Source: Collinsella sp. An2
GTDB taxonomy: Bacteria > Actinomycetota > Coriobacteriia > Coriobacteriales > Coriobacteriaceae
DNA length: 64,000 nucleotides
NCBI RefSeq assembly: GCF_002160065.1
Contig: NZ_NFJW01000001.1
Coordinates: forward strand, 355,254-419,253
Direction: 5' to 3'
This document shows, piece by piece, positions 54,616 through 63,819 of the stretch; the stretch's first letter is position 1, and every line of letters starts with the position of its first letter. Under the pieces are notes generated by a model. The model was not told the origin of the DNA and did no database searches. It saw nothing but the letters and a program-made list of their open reading frames with translations. The translations under genes and the position numbers were made by a program.

Positions 54616-55407
54616 ATGGCAGACACGGATAGCGGCAGCTGGCCGCTGGTCGCGATCATGGTCGCCGAAGATACCTCTCAGGCGGCGCGTGCCCGTGCGA
54701 ACGAACTTGCCGATCGGCTGGGAGTTCCGATCGCGACAACGCCGCCGGAGGGCTCAGTGCTGGCTTTGAGCTGCGACGACGAGGGCCTGTCTCTTATCGG
54801 TGGAGGGCTCGAGCTCCGGGCGGACCTTGCGGACATGCTTCCGCGCCTCGCACCGGCAAACCTGCGGCGCGAGCTGTTGGTGCGCGCGGCGCGCATCAAG
54901 GGGGCGGCATCGGAAGGGCAGCCGCTGCATGCCGTGGACGCGACGGCGGGATTGGGAAGCGACTCGCTGCTGCTTGCCGCATCGGGGTTCGAGGTCTGCA
55001 TGTTCGAAAGTAATCCTGTGATAGCGGCACTGCTGGAAGACGCTCTGCGCCGGGCATCTTTTCATCCCAACCTGACCGATATCGTGCGCCGCATGCATCT
55101 GGTTGTAGGCGACAGCGTAGAGGCGCTGCCGCACGTGTCGCCAACGCCCGATGTGGTGTATCTGGACCCCATGTTCCCCGAGCGTAAGAAAAGCGCTGCG
55201 GTCAAGAAGAAGTTTCAGCTGTTACATCGGCTGGAGCGTCCATGCGCGAACCAGGAAGAGCTGCTTCGAGCCGCCCTGGCGGCGCATCCGCGCAAGGTCG
55301 TGGTGAAGCGGCCGGTGAAAGGTCCCGGTCTCGCTGGTGTCAAACCGAGTCACGTCATTGCGGGCAAGGCGGTTCGCTACGACTGCATCGTGCCGCCGCG
55401 GTCCTAG
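54616..55407 (+). CDS. rsmJ: 16S rRNA (guanine-1516-N2)-methyltransferase
   Basis: A 263-residue class I SAM methyltransferase matching RsmJ/YhiQ. The SAM site is V-D-A-T-A-G-L-G-S-D-S (about 113-123), an acidic strand-2 end is in M-F-E-S-N-P, and the catalytic segment is V-Y-L-D-P-M-F-P-E-R-K-K-S-A, which is diagnostic. The start is ATG 54616 after AGGGGGAG. The upstream 54383-54615 stretch has only short hairpins (54422-54439 and 54486-54502). Confidence 0.92.
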   Translation: MADTDSGSWPLVAIMVAEDTSQAARARANELADRLGVPIATTPPEGSVLALSCDDEGLSLIGGGLELRADLADMLPRLAPANLRRELLVRAARIKGAASEGQPLHAVDATAGLGSDSLLLAASGFEVCMFESNPVIAALLEDALRRASFHPNLTDIVRRMHLVVGDSVEALPHVSPTPDVVYLDPMFPERKKSAAVKKKFQLLHRLERPCANQEELLRAALAAHPRKVVVKRPVKGPGLAGVKPSHVIAGKAVRYDCIVPPRS

Positions 55408-55456
55408 CGCGCAGCGGGCAAGTGCCGCCACGGCCCTAGCGTGCAGCGGGCAAGTG
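55405..55456. repeat. CTAGCG-type 20-bp direct repeat
   Basis: CTAGCGCGCAGCGGGCAAGT at 55405 and CTAGCGTGCAGCGGGCAAGT at 55437 form a 32-bp-period near-tandem repeat at the end of rsmJ. Confidence 0.6.
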
Positions 55457-55563
55457 GGATCTGCAGGCAAAGCGCGGACCCGTCGACGCCAGGTCGCATG
55501 CCACCGAGGGCCAGGCGCAAACAGTAGGCATCGCGCGAGCAGCTCCAGCCCCCGTTAGGGCTC

Positions 55564-55818
55564 CTATCCAAGAACCGTGCGAGCGACCGCGAAGACGACC
55601 CATAGCACGGGCGTCGCCGCACAGACAACGATGCCCGCAATAGAGCTCACAAGTCCGATGGTGCAAGGCAGGTCCTTGCGATAGTCCTGCTTGCGGGCGC
55701 GTCGCGAAAGCACGACGCCCGCTATGGCCATGGCAAGCCCCACGAGCTGCAGCGGGACGATGGGGACAAACGAGATGATGATGGCGCCGATGCCAAGCGC
55801 GATGGAAGCGTACTCCAT
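55564..55818 (-). CDS. small membrane protein (DUF4190-like)
   Basis: An 84-residue protein with two hydrophobic helices (about 3-37 and 53-80) separated by a basic loop R-R-A-R-K-Q-D-Y-R-K-D. The layout resembles DUF4190-type membrane proteins, but I cannot assign a function. The start is ATG 55818 after GGGAGG. It is convergent with rsmJ and divergent from prfC. Confidence 0.75.
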   Translation of the reverse strand: MEYASIALGIGAIIISFVPIVPLQLVGLAMAIAGVVLSRRARKQDYRKDLPCTIGLVSSIAGIVVCAATPVLWVVFAVARTVLG

Positions 55819-56072
55819 GGAGCCTCCCGGAGATACGAGCGCGTTGCCGCGGGAATGATTAGACAATGCTCCTTATGATATCCGTTCGAGGATCATGCTA
55901 ACCCGGGTCCTCTCGGCGGTTCGTGGAGTCTGGTCGACGGCGCGCTTCCACCCTGCGCACGTTCCCACTTGCCGCTACAATACCAGCGTCAATCATGCAT
56001 CATCGTCGCGCATCCCTATGCCTGCGGGCCCTACCCGCCAGGGCGTGTTTTGCGCGGCGGGAAGGGAAGTTC

Positions 56073-57686
56073 ATGCCAAGCATTGCCGACGAGATCGCTT
56101 CGCGCCGAACGTTCGCCATCATCTCGCACCCCGACGCGGGCAAGACCACGCTCACCGAGAAGCTGCTGCTCTACACCGGCACCATCCAGTCTGCAGGATC
56201 GGTGAAGGGCAAGAGCAGCGCCAAGCATGCGGTGTCCGACTGGATGGACATCGAGAAGCAGCGCGGCATCTCCGTCACGTCGTCGGTGCTGCAGTTCACT
56301 TACGGCGGCTGCTGCGTGAACATCCTCGACACCCCCGGCCACCAGGACTTCTCCGAGGACACCTACCGCACGCTCATGGCCGCCGACGCCGCGGTCATGG
56401 TCATCGACGGCGCCAAGGGCGTCGAGGCACAGACCGTGAAGCTCTTCAAGGTGTGCGCTCTGCGCGGCATCCCCATCTTCACCTTCGTCAATAAGCTCGA
56501 CCACGAGATTCGCGACCCCTTTGACCTCATCGAAGAGATTGAGAACGTGCTTGGCATCGCGACCTACCCCATGAACTGGCCCATCGGATGCGGCCAGAAC
56601 TTCCGCGGCGTCTTCGACCGTGCGAGCCGTCACGTGCTGGCGTTCGAGGGCGACGGTCGCGCAAACGCCACGAAGAAGGTGGGCGAGATCGAGGCGTCGC
56701 TTGGTGACCCGGAGCTCGACGAGCTCATCGGAGCCGAGAATCACCGTACCCTGATGGACGACATCGAGCTTCTGGACGGCGCCGCCGACGAATTCGACCT
56801 CGAGGCGGTGCGTGCGGGCAAGCTCTCGCCGGTCTTCTTTGGCTCGGCGCTCACGAACTTCGGCGTCGAGCCGTTTCTGCGCGACTTCCTGCGCCTGGCT
56901 CCCGCCCCGGCGCCGCACAAGGACGCCATTTCGGGCGAGCTGATCGACCCCGTTAAGGACGATTTCTCGGGCTTCGTGTTCAAGATCCAGGCCAACATGG
57001 ATAAGAACCATCGCGACCGCATTGCGTTTCTGCGCATCTGCTCGGGCAAGTTCGAGCGCGGCATGGAGGCGTTCCACGTCCAGGGCAACCGCAAGCTCAA
57101 GCTTGCCACGGGCACGGCCATGATGGCCGACGACCGCGCCATCGTCGACGAGGCCTATGCGGGCGACATCGTGGGCCTCTTTGACCCGGGCATCTTCTCC
57201 ATCGGCGACACGCTGTATGCGGGCAAGCGGCGCGTGCAGTTTGCGGGTATCCCCACGTTCGCGCCGGAACATTTCGCGCGCATCTCGCAGGTCGACACGC
57301 TCAAGCGCAAGCAGTTCGTGAAGGGTATGGAGGAGCTTGCCCAGGAGGGCGCCGTGCAGATCTTCCGCGAGATCGGTGCCGGTATGGAAAGCGTCATCGT
57401 GGGCGTGGTCGGCGTGCTGCAGTTCGAGGTGCTCGAGCAGCGCCTCAAGAGCGAGTATCGCGTCGAGGTGCGCCGCCAGCCGCTCGCCTATACCGATATC
57501 CGCTGGATTGCCAACGGCGAGGACGAGCTCGACGTGCAGAAGCTCAACCTCACGCGCGACACGCTGCGCGTCGAGGACATGCGTGGTTCCAAGCTGCTGC
57601 TGTTCACCAGCCCGTGGAATATCGACTGGGCGATGGAGCATAACCCCGAGCTCAAGCTTTCCGAGTTCGGCAACGTGACGTTCTAG
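56073..57686 (+). CDS. prfC: peptide chain release factor 3
   Basis: A 537-residue translational GTPase that recycles RF1/RF2. G1 is S-H-P-D-A-G-K-T-T (about 18-26), G2/switch I is Q-R-G-I-S-V-T-S-S, G3 is D-T-P-G-H-Q-D-F-S-E-D and G4 is N-K-L-D. Q-R-G-I-S and D-F-S-E-D distinguish RF3 from EF-G. The start is ATG 56073 after GAAGGGAAG. The frame extends upstream without a better start. It is monocistronic. Confidence 0.96.
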   Translation: MPSIADEIASRRTFAIISHPDAGKTTLTEKLLLYTGTIQSAGSVKGKSSAKHAVSDWMDIEKQRGISVTSSVLQFTYGGCCVNILDTPGHQDFSEDTYRTLMAADAAVMVIDGAKGVEAQTVKLFKVCALRGIPIFTFVNKLDHEIRDPFDLIEEIENVLGIATYPMNWPIGCGQNFRGVFDRASRHVLAFEGDGRANATKKVGEIEASLGDPELDELIGAENHRTLMDDIELLDGAADEFDLEAVRAGKLSPVFFGSALTNFGVEPFLRDFLRLAPAPAPHKDAISGELIDPVKDDFSGFVFKIQANMDKNHRDRIAFLRICSGKFERGMEAFHVQGNRKLKLATGTAMMADDRAIVDEAYAGDIVGLFDPGIFSIGDTLYAGKRRVQFAGIPTFAPEHFARISQVDTLKRKQFVKGMEELAQEGAVQIFREIGAGMESVIVGVVGVLQFEVLEQRLKSEYRVEVRRQPLAYTDIRWIANGEDELDVQKLNLTRDTLRVEDMRGSKLLLFTSPWNIDWAMEHNPELKLSEFGNVTF

Positions 57687-57865
57687 ACGTCGGCCGCGGC
57701 GTGGAGCCTCAAGGTTCCAGGGGTTACATGGACCTTACAGAATCGTTCGCATGAGGTCCCCAACTGTAAGCCACGGGTAAGAATAGGTAGGCATCGACGT
57801 GCCAAGATAGGTCCTGTCGTCGCGGAGCGGCCGCGGCGGCAGGGCTTATTTGTTGGAGGTGCGTC

Positions 57866-59233
57866 ATGCTCGTCAAGCTTGCGCTGGGCAATGTACGCCG
57901 CAGCGTCCACGATTTTTCGGTCTACTTTTTAACGCTTGCGCTGGCGGCATGCCTGCTGTATTCGTTTCTCGCGTCGACAGACTATTTGCTTGCGCTTGAT
58001 CTTACGGCCGAACAGCGCGCGCATTTTGCTCAGGCGGGAGGCGTTCTGCAGGCCTTCGCCGTATTCGTCGTGGTGATCTTTGCGTTTCTGGTTGGCTATG
58101 CCAACGTCTTTCTGCTGCGTCGACGTCGCCGAGAATTTGGCATCTACGTCCTGCTTGGCATGGGGCAGATGCGGGTGGCGACGGTGCTTGCCCTCGAGAG
58201 CGGCGTAGTGGGGGCGGCCTCTTTTGTGGCGGGAGTCGGCCTTGGGGCGCTGCTCTCTCCTGCGTTCGGACTGGTGGCCGCGTTCGTGTTCGGCGTGCCT
58301 TGGAGGCCGGTCGCCACATTCTCGGTTTCGGGCGCTGTGCAATGTCTTGTGGCGTTTGCCGTCATTACGGCGCTTGCCGCGCTCAGGGCGGTGTGGAGTG
58401 TTCGGCGACGCTCACTTGTCGAGCTCATGCGAAGCGGCCGCGTGCCGGAGCGGCGCAGGCTTGCCGGCGTGCGCTCCGTGCGCGGGGAGCTCGTCGTTGC
58501 CGCGGCTCTGTTGGCGGTGGTGTGGGGAACGTGCCTGCTGAACCCGGGGTATTTCATTGTGTTCATCGTGCCCATGGGCTTTATTGCGCTGGGTGGCACC
58601 TATCTGCTACTGCGCGTGTTGGGCGCGCGCATTCCCGAATGGTTGCGGCAGCGACCCGACCGTTATTGGAGCGGCCTGCATCTGTTTACGGTTCGTCAGG
58701 TTGAGAGCAGGGTCGAGAGCGGATGCGCCGCGCTTTCCGCGGTGTGCGTTCTTATGGCAGCGGGTATGTGCATGGTCGTCGCGGGCCTTGCCTTCAGCGT
58801 GGGCGTGCGCGAGGGGTCGCTCTTTGGGTCGGTGACGACGGGGCTCGAACCGATTGCGTTCGCCTGCATCTTTTACGGCGCAGCGTTTTTGGTAAGCGCG
58901 GCGGCGGTGTTGGCGTTGCAACAGCTCTCACAGGCATCCGATACCGCCGCCGCGTACCGTACGCTCGATGTGTTGGGTGTCCGGCGCGGCATGGTTCGCA
59001 GCTCGATTCTCGCGCAGGTCGTGGTGAGCTTCGCGGTTCCCGGTGCTCTGTCCTGCGTACACTGCATCTTCGGCTTCACGCTCATCGGCATGCTTACCTT
59101 GATGAGCGGAGCCGTGGGGTTCATGTCCTTTGCTGCGGGGACGCTCGCCTTCACGGCGGTGACGTTTGCACTCTACTACGCGGTGACGGCGCGCACCTGC
59201 GTGCGGGCGCTTCTTCCTCGTGCGCTGGCATGA
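57866..59233 (+). CDS. FtsX-like ABC permease, compact
   Basis: A 455-residue permease with the BceB/YxdM-type start (M-L-V-K-L-A-L-G-N-V-R-R-S-V-H-D-F-S-V-Y-F split over the first helix), two FtsX domains and about ten helices. BceB proteins are about 650 residues with a large external domain between helices 7 and 8; here that domain is missing and the helices follow each other directly. No ATPase gene is adjacent. The start is ATG 57866 after GGAGGTGCGTC. A truncated detoxification permease or a different ABC3 branch is possible. Confidence 0.85.
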   Translation: MLVKLALGNVRRSVHDFSVYFLTLALAACLLYSFLASTDYLLALDLTAEQRAHFAQAGGVLQAFAVFVVVIFAFLVGYANVFLLRRRRREFGIYVLLGMGQMRVATVLALESGVVGAASFVAGVGLGALLSPAFGLVAAFVFGVPWRPVATFSVSGAVQCLVAFAVITALAALRAVWSVRRRSLVELMRSGRVPERRRLAGVRSVRGELVVAAALLAVVWGTCLLNPGYFIVFIVPMGFIALGGTYLLLRVLGARIPEWLRQRPDRYWSGLHLFTVRQVESRVESGCAALSAVCVLMAAGMCMVVAGLAFSVGVREGSLFGSVTTGLEPIAFACIFYGAAFLVSAAAVLALQQLSQASDTAAAYRTLDVLGVRRGMVRSSILAQVVVSFAVPGALSCVHCIFGFTLIGMLTLMSGAVGFMSFAAGTLAFTAVTFALYYAVTARTCVRALLPRALA

Positions 59234-59400
59234 TGGTTGATGTCGCGGCATCGTCCCGCGCCGCCGGCCTCGCGTCTCCGGCGTCCCGACGCGTCCCTCC
59301 GAGATCTCGTATCCGCTCCCGGAACTCCACGCCCCCGCCCTGGCTTCTGTGACGTTTTTCTGAGCGACATCTGCGCGGAGCGTATCATTTTAGAATTGCA

Positions 59401-59448
59401 ACGCGCTGCAGAAGGCATAAGTCCAGTTGCCTTCTGCAGCGCGTTTTT
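59401..59448 (+). terminator. 16-bp perfect hairpin plus T-run
   Basis: The perfect stem 59401-59416/59429-59444 (ACGCGCTGCAGAAGGC and complement) is followed by TTTTT. It lies 170 bp after the permease stop and 38 bp before the next start. It could be the permease terminator or, since a TATCAT box lies at 59383-59388, an attenuator of the next gene. Confidence 0.85.
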
Positions 59449-59485
59449 GTGCACGTGGGGGCTGGGCGGACAGGAGGTTCACGCG

Positions 59486-59992
59486 ATGCCTACCAATCGC
59501 GCACAGCGTATCGTGTTCTCTATTCTCATGGCATTTGCGATGGTCTACGGCATGGAGCTGTATAACCAGGCGCTTATGGCGGGTGGCCTTGCCACCGAGC
59601 TGTTTCTCACGCCGTTCGCCGACATCATTCCGCTCATGGTGGCGGTCATTGTGCTGGAAAGCCTTATAGGCGGAAAGATCGCCCACCATCTCACCGCAAA
59701 GTTGCTCGACCCAGCAAAGAGCCCCGCTTTGCTCTGCACCGTTTTTATGGGCGCGTTTACCTGCTGGAGCATGTGCCCCATGATGAGCCTGGTCGCGACG
59801 ATCGTGTTCAAGCAGCCGCCGCTGGGGCAGTTTGTTGCCACCTGGCTGCAGACGGTCGCGTTCAATTTCCCCATGGCGCTTCTGTGGCAGCTCTTCGTTG
59901 CTGGTCCTGCCGTTCGCGCGGTTGCTCGCGTGCTTTACCGTTTGCCGGTGCTTACCGGGGGAGAGGCCGTTGGTCGCAAGGTCCAGGCTTAG
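59486..59992 (+). CDS. DUF2798-like membrane protein
   Basis: A 168-residue protein with four predicted helices. It begins P-T-N-R-A-Q-R-I-V-F-S-I-L-M-A-F-x-M-V-Y-G-M-E, typical of DUF2798 proteins, with two tandem halves (about 10-75 and 85-150). The function is unknown. The start is ATG 59486 behind CAGGAGG. The strong hairpin upstream suggests attenuation or insulation. Confidence 0.8.
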   Translation: MPTNRAQRIVFSILMAFAMVYGMELYNQALMAGGLATELFLTPFADIIPLMVAVIVLESLIGGKIAHHLTAKLLDPAKSPALLCTVFMGAFTCWSMCPMMSLVATIVFKQPPLGQFVATWLQTVAFNFPMALLWQLFVAGPAVRAVARVLYRLPVLTGGEAVGRKVQA

Positions 59993-60040
59993 GGCCATCT
60001 GGCGGCATTGATAATCGTCTTGCTGCTTTTGCTGGGCGAT

Positions 60041-60135
60041 GTGGTTACATAGTGGTGCAGAACAGACAACGTAACCACGTCACTGGCTCGCATAACTGCG
60101 GGCACGGTTCTAGATAACGGATTCTAGATAACGGA
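60041..60135 (+). promoter_or_regulatory. GTGGTTAC inverted repeat and TTCTAGATAACGGA duplication upstream of the ATPase
   Basis: GTGGTTAC (60041-60048) and GTAACCAC (60071-60078) form an 8-bp inverted repeat with 30-bp spacing. TTCTAGATAACGGA is exactly duplicated at 60108-60121 and 60122-60135; the second copy supplies the start of the CGGAGG ribosome-binding site. Confidence 0.5.
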
Positions 60136-60145
60136 GGCGGCAGGC

Positions 60146-61879
60146 ATGAAGACGGGGCGCGAGCTCACGCGGCAGCTGGAATCAATCGATCGCCGGGGGT
60201 ACCCCGCTTACAAGTCGCTGCGCGGCGTGTGGCAACTCGACGGCTTCGACCTGTCGATCGACCACGTGCAGGGCGACCCGTTTGCCGCGCCGTCCAAGGT
60301 GAGCGTGTGGGTTCCTGCCGAGCGCGTGGGGATTCCCCCCGAGCTGTTTGATATGCCGCATCGGCGTATCGCGCTTGAGGACTTTTTGGTGCGGCGGTTC
60401 TCGTCCGAAGCGGCGAAGGTCAGCTTTGCCGCGGGCGGTTCGGGAAAGAGCGGTTTGGTTGCGACGAGCAGGCCGGGCCCCGAGGTATTGCCGCGCTCGG
60501 CATGCGAGGTGGGTCCCGATGGGGTGATTGTTCGCCTGGAGATCGGGTTTCCGGCACATGGTCGCACGGTCGATGCCCGTGCGCTCGCTCGCATCCTGTT
60601 CGAGTTGCTGCCGCGATGCATTGAGCGGGCGATCGTGTGCGACGAGGCTGCCTTGCGCGCAGCTCGGCAGGCGGTGGAGCTTGCGGACGACCAGCGCGAG
60701 GTGCGTTGCCAGCTGAAAGAGCGTGACCTGGTCGCCTTTGTGGCAGACGGGTCGATTCTGCCGCGCGCAAGCGGTGTCTCGTCGCGTCCGCTGTCTGGCG
60801 CGCGTCCCTTCGCGGCTCCGTCGGAGCTGTGCGTGGTGCTCGACCTGCCCCATCGCGGTCCCACGGCGGGTATGGGCATCCCGCGTGGGGTGACGCTTAT
60901 CGTAGGAGGCGGCTATCACGGCAAGTCGACGCTGCTCAAGGCTTTGCAGGAAGGCGTATACGACCACGTCGCCGGCGACGGGCGCGAGCTTGTGATCACC
61001 GACGCCACCGCCATGAAGCTGCGCGCCGAGGACGGGCGCGCCGTGCGGTCGGTCGACATCTCGCCGTTTATCGATAACCTGCCGGATGGCCGCGACACCG
61101 CCTCCTTTTCCACCGAGGACGCAAGCGGCAGCACGTCGCAGGCCGCGTCTACGGTGGAGGCGCTCGAGGCTGGCGCACGCGTGCTGCTTATCGACGAGGA
61201 CACCTCGGCTACCAACTTCATGGTTCGCGACCGCCTGATGGAGGAGGTCGTCGCGGCGGACCATGAGCCGATCACGCCGTTCGTCGAGCGGGTTCGCGGG
61301 CTTTGGGAGGACGCGGGCGTGAGCACCGTGCTGGTTGTGGGAAGCTCAGGAGCGTTTTTCCCTGCGGCCGACGTGGTGATACAGATGGACCGCTACGAGG
61401 CTCATGACATCACCGAGCGCGTGCGTGCAGTCTGTCGCGAACATGGGCTGGACGTCGAGCGTCATGTTGCTGGTATCGAGCCTGCGTCTCCTCGGGCGCT
61501 TGTGCTGCCGGTTGGCAAACGGGACCATGGCCGTCGTGGAGCCCACGGCGCTGCGCGCGGCCGCGACGACGACCGCATCAAGGTGAGGGTCCGCGGCCTC
61601 GAAGGGTTCGAGGTCGGAGGTGGGTTGGTCGACATGCGTCAGGTCGAGCAGCTGATAGATGCCGAGCAGACCGCGGCGCTGGCCCAGATGGTTCGCCTTG
61701 TGTTGCAGCACGGCCAGGCGAGCGGTTCCCGCAAGATGAGCGACGTGGTGGATGACATCTATGATCTTCTGGACGATCAAGGCTGGGAGGCGCTTGCTGA
61801 GCGCGGGGAGGTCGCCTGCGGCCTTGCCCTGCCGCGCCCACAAGAGCTCTTCGCCGCGCTGAATCGTTGGCGGGGCTAG
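60146..61879 (+). CDS. ABC-class predicted ATPase (PF09818 type)
   Basis: A 577-residue soluble protein of the 'predicted ATPase of the ABC class' family. An N-terminal domain of about 240 residues precedes the P-loop V-G-G-G-Y-H-G-K-S-T-L-L (about 254-265). Walker B is L-L-I-D-E-D-T-S-A-T-N-F (about 350-361), followed by a sensor region V-L-V-V-G-S-S-G-A. No membrane segments are seen. The cellular role is not established. The start is ATG 60146 after CGGAGG. Confidence 0.9.
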   Translation: MKTGRELTRQLESIDRRGYPAYKSLRGVWQLDGFDLSIDHVQGDPFAAPSKVSVWVPAERVGIPPELFDMPHRRIALEDFLVRRFSSEAAKVSFAAGGSGKSGLVATSRPGPEVLPRSACEVGPDGVIVRLEIGFPAHGRTVDARALARILFELLPRCIERAIVCDEAALRAARQAVELADDQREVRCQLKERDLVAFVADGSILPRASGVSSRPLSGARPFAAPSELCVVLDLPHRGPTAGMGIPRGVTLIVGGGYHGKSTLLKALQEGVYDHVAGDGRELVITDATAMKLRAEDGRAVRSVDISPFIDNLPDGRDTASFSTEDASGSTSQAASTVEALEAGARVLLIDEDTSATNFMVRDRLMEEVVAADHEPITPFVERVRGLWEDAGVSTVLVVGSSGAFFPAADVVIQMDRYEAHDITERVRAVCREHGLDVERHVAGIEPASPRALVLPVGKRDHGRRGAHGAARGRDDDRIKVRVRGLEGFEVGGGLVDMRQVEQLIDAEQTAALAQMVRLVLQHGQASGSRKMSDVVDDIYDLLDDQGWEALAERGEVACGLALPRPQELFAALNRWRG

Positions 61880-62071
61880 GGTTTCCCTGGGGGCATGCTG
61901 GCGGCGTATCCCCAGCGGTCTCTGGGGGGCGTGTCGGCGGCGCATCTCCAGGGATTGTGTCAGTTGCGGGGCAGATTCGTATCTGCGCCGTACCTGTGGT
62001 CGCGCTACGATACAAGTGGGGGCTTCGTCCCCCTGTGAACGGCCTGGATACACTGAAGCGGGGCGGTGGAT

Positions 62072-63427
62072 ATGGCGATGACCATGGTTGGTTGGAAAGC
62101 GCTGAGAAGACGGAACCTGCGAAAGACGGCCTGCCGGATATGCGTTGTCCTTGCGGCCTCCGCAGCACTGCTCTTCTCGCCCGCATTGGCATGGGGAGCG
62201 GAGGCGCCTCTTTCGCGCAGTGCGTCCGAGGGCGCGACGCTTTACGAGTCGCTTTCGGTGCCTGAGGCAACCCATGAACCCATGCTCGGCGAAGCCCTGC
62301 AAGCCTCGGACGGAAACGGTGCCATTGCTGCTCAGTCGAGCAGCTATGCACCCACCTTCATCATCAATGCCATCGGCAATTTCCATCAAACTGAGGCGCG
62401 CAAGCTGCTCGACCTGGTGAACCAGGCCCGCGCCCGCGAGGGCGTGCGACCGCTTGCGTATGACACCAACCTTGAGGATGTGGCCATGCTGCGGGCTGCC
62501 GAGTGCCAGATGAGTTTTAGCCACACGCGCCCGAACGGCTGGGATTGCTTTACCGCGGCCGACCAGCTTGGCGTCAATACCGGATGGACCATGGGCGAAA
62601 ACATCGCCGCAGGGTACAGCAACGCCGCGGCCACCAACCAGCAATGGACCAACTCTGCCGGCCACTACCGGAACATGGTCAATCCCAACTTCACCTCGTT
62701 TGGCGTGGCAGCGTTTGAGATGAACGGCTGGTGGTGCTGGGTCGAGTTTTTCGGTGCCACGCAGGGAACCGGCTTCAATACGACGGCGCTCGACGGCACC
62801 TATGTGGTGACCACCGATGCTCAGGTGGCGTTTTTGCCACTCATCTACGAGGACGTGAATCCGAACGATTGGTACGTCTCCAACGACGGTGGCGAGAACT
62901 TCTGCTACGTTATCAATACGGGCCTCATGAGCGGCTATGGCAATCGCCCGGCATTTGGTCCCTATGACTCGGTGACGCGCGGGCAGGTGGCTACGATCTT
63001 GTGGCGCATGGCAGGCGAGCCGATTGTTTCGTCCGCCGACTTTAGCGACGTGAACTATGGGGAGTTCTATGGCAAGGCAATTCGCTGGGCGCGAGCGACC
63101 GGCGTGGTGAGTGGCTATGGCGACACGAACACCTTTGGACCCGATGATGCGGTGACGCGTGAGCAGCTATGCGTGATGCTTGCCAACTATGCAAGTCGCA
63201 TCGCCGGGCTTGATGTTTCGTCAACCATGACGAAGGCGTCGAGCATGCCCGACTGGGGAAAGGTGGCCAGCTGGTCACAAGAGGCTATGGGCTGGGCGCT
63301 TGACGAGGGCATCATGAGCGGCGTGGAGGTGAGCAAGGGCTACCGTGAGTTGAAGCCGAAAGATACCGCTCAGCGCTGTCAGCTGGCAACCATGGTCGCG
63401 GTCTTTCATCGTGACATACTGAACTAG
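62072..63427 (+). CDS. secreted CAP-domain protein with S-layer homology repeats
   Basis: A 451-residue exported protein. The signal peptide (about 8-42: basic K-A-L-R-R-R-N-L-R-K, hydrophobic core, cleavage near A-W-G-A) precedes a linker. The CAP/SCP domain (about 105-250) has H-T-R-P-N-G, G-E-N-I-A-A-G and H-Y-R-N-M. Three SLH repeats (about 262-450: Y-V-x...G-L-M-S-G-Y-G...F-G-P-Y-D-S-V-T-R-G-Q) follow for cell-wall attachment. Start ATG 62072 is preferred; ATG 62078 is close. Confidence 0.9.
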   Translation: MAMTMVGWKALRRRNLRKTACRICVVLAASAALLFSPALAWGAEAPLSRSASEGATLYESLSVPEATHEPMLGEALQASDGNGAIAAQSSSYAPTFIINAIGNFHQTEARKLLDLVNQARAREGVRPLAYDTNLEDVAMLRAAECQMSFSHTRPNGWDCFTAADQLGVNTGWTMGENIAAGYSNAAATNQQWTNSAGHYRNMVNPNFTSFGVAAFEMNGWWCWVEFFGATQGTGFNTTALDGTYVVTTDAQVAFLPLIYEDVNPNDWYVSNDGGENFCYVINTGLMSGYGNRPAFGPYDSVTRGQVATILWRMAGEPIVSSADFSDVNYGEFYGKAIRWARATGVVSGYGDTNTFGPDDAVTREQLCVMLANYASRIAGLDVSSTMTKASSMPDWGKVASWSQEAMGWALDEGIMSGVEVSKGYRELKPKDTAQRCQLATMVAVFHRDILN

Positions 63428-63484
63428 GAAGCTATCGCGCCTCCCGTGGTGCATGCGGGAGGCGCTGATGATGTTCGAGTTTAG

Positions 63485-63615
63485 TGCAGAAATGAAACCT
63501 CGGTGCAAAAGCGGAATATGGGTGCAACGTTGCACGAAAAAGGCCCCTTAGGGTGGGAATTCCGTGCGAGGCTGCACGCGTTTTCTAAAAATGCACCGAG
63601 GTTTCATTTCTGCAC
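63485..63615. mobile_element. 131-bp element with perfect 24-bp terminal inverted repeats
   Basis: Ends 63485-63508 and 63592-63615 are exact 24-bp inverted repeats starting GTGCAGAAATG. The interior holds a perfect 14-bp palindrome GTGCAACGTTGCAC (63523-63536). No open frame of note is present. Design and size resemble the 54230-54382 element, though the sequences differ. Nothing clear lies between 63616 and 63819. Confidence 0.6.
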
Positions 63616-63819
63616 GCTACTTGGGCTACCATCGAACGAGCAATGGTGCCGAGGGAGTGCTGGAGGATACGGCTCCTAGAACGGGGCAGCATCGCGAGAC
63701 GATGCGGGGTCGTGACAAGGCGTTGCGTCGCGCAAAGGCGTGACGCTGTGGATGGGCTCGTCGAGCAGGCGGACAAGGAGACCAGCTATATGAAGTCAAG
63801 ACCAAGACGCTGAGAACTT

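Noticed and set aside
56031..57641. A 536-codon open frame opposite prfC
   Set aside because: It is the antisense shadow of release factor 3, which is unambiguous.
63585..63780. Short frames between the 131-bp element and the IS110 end
   Set aside because: Both strands carry frames of 40-60 codons, with no ribosome-binding site or known motif; they include part of the inverted repeat.
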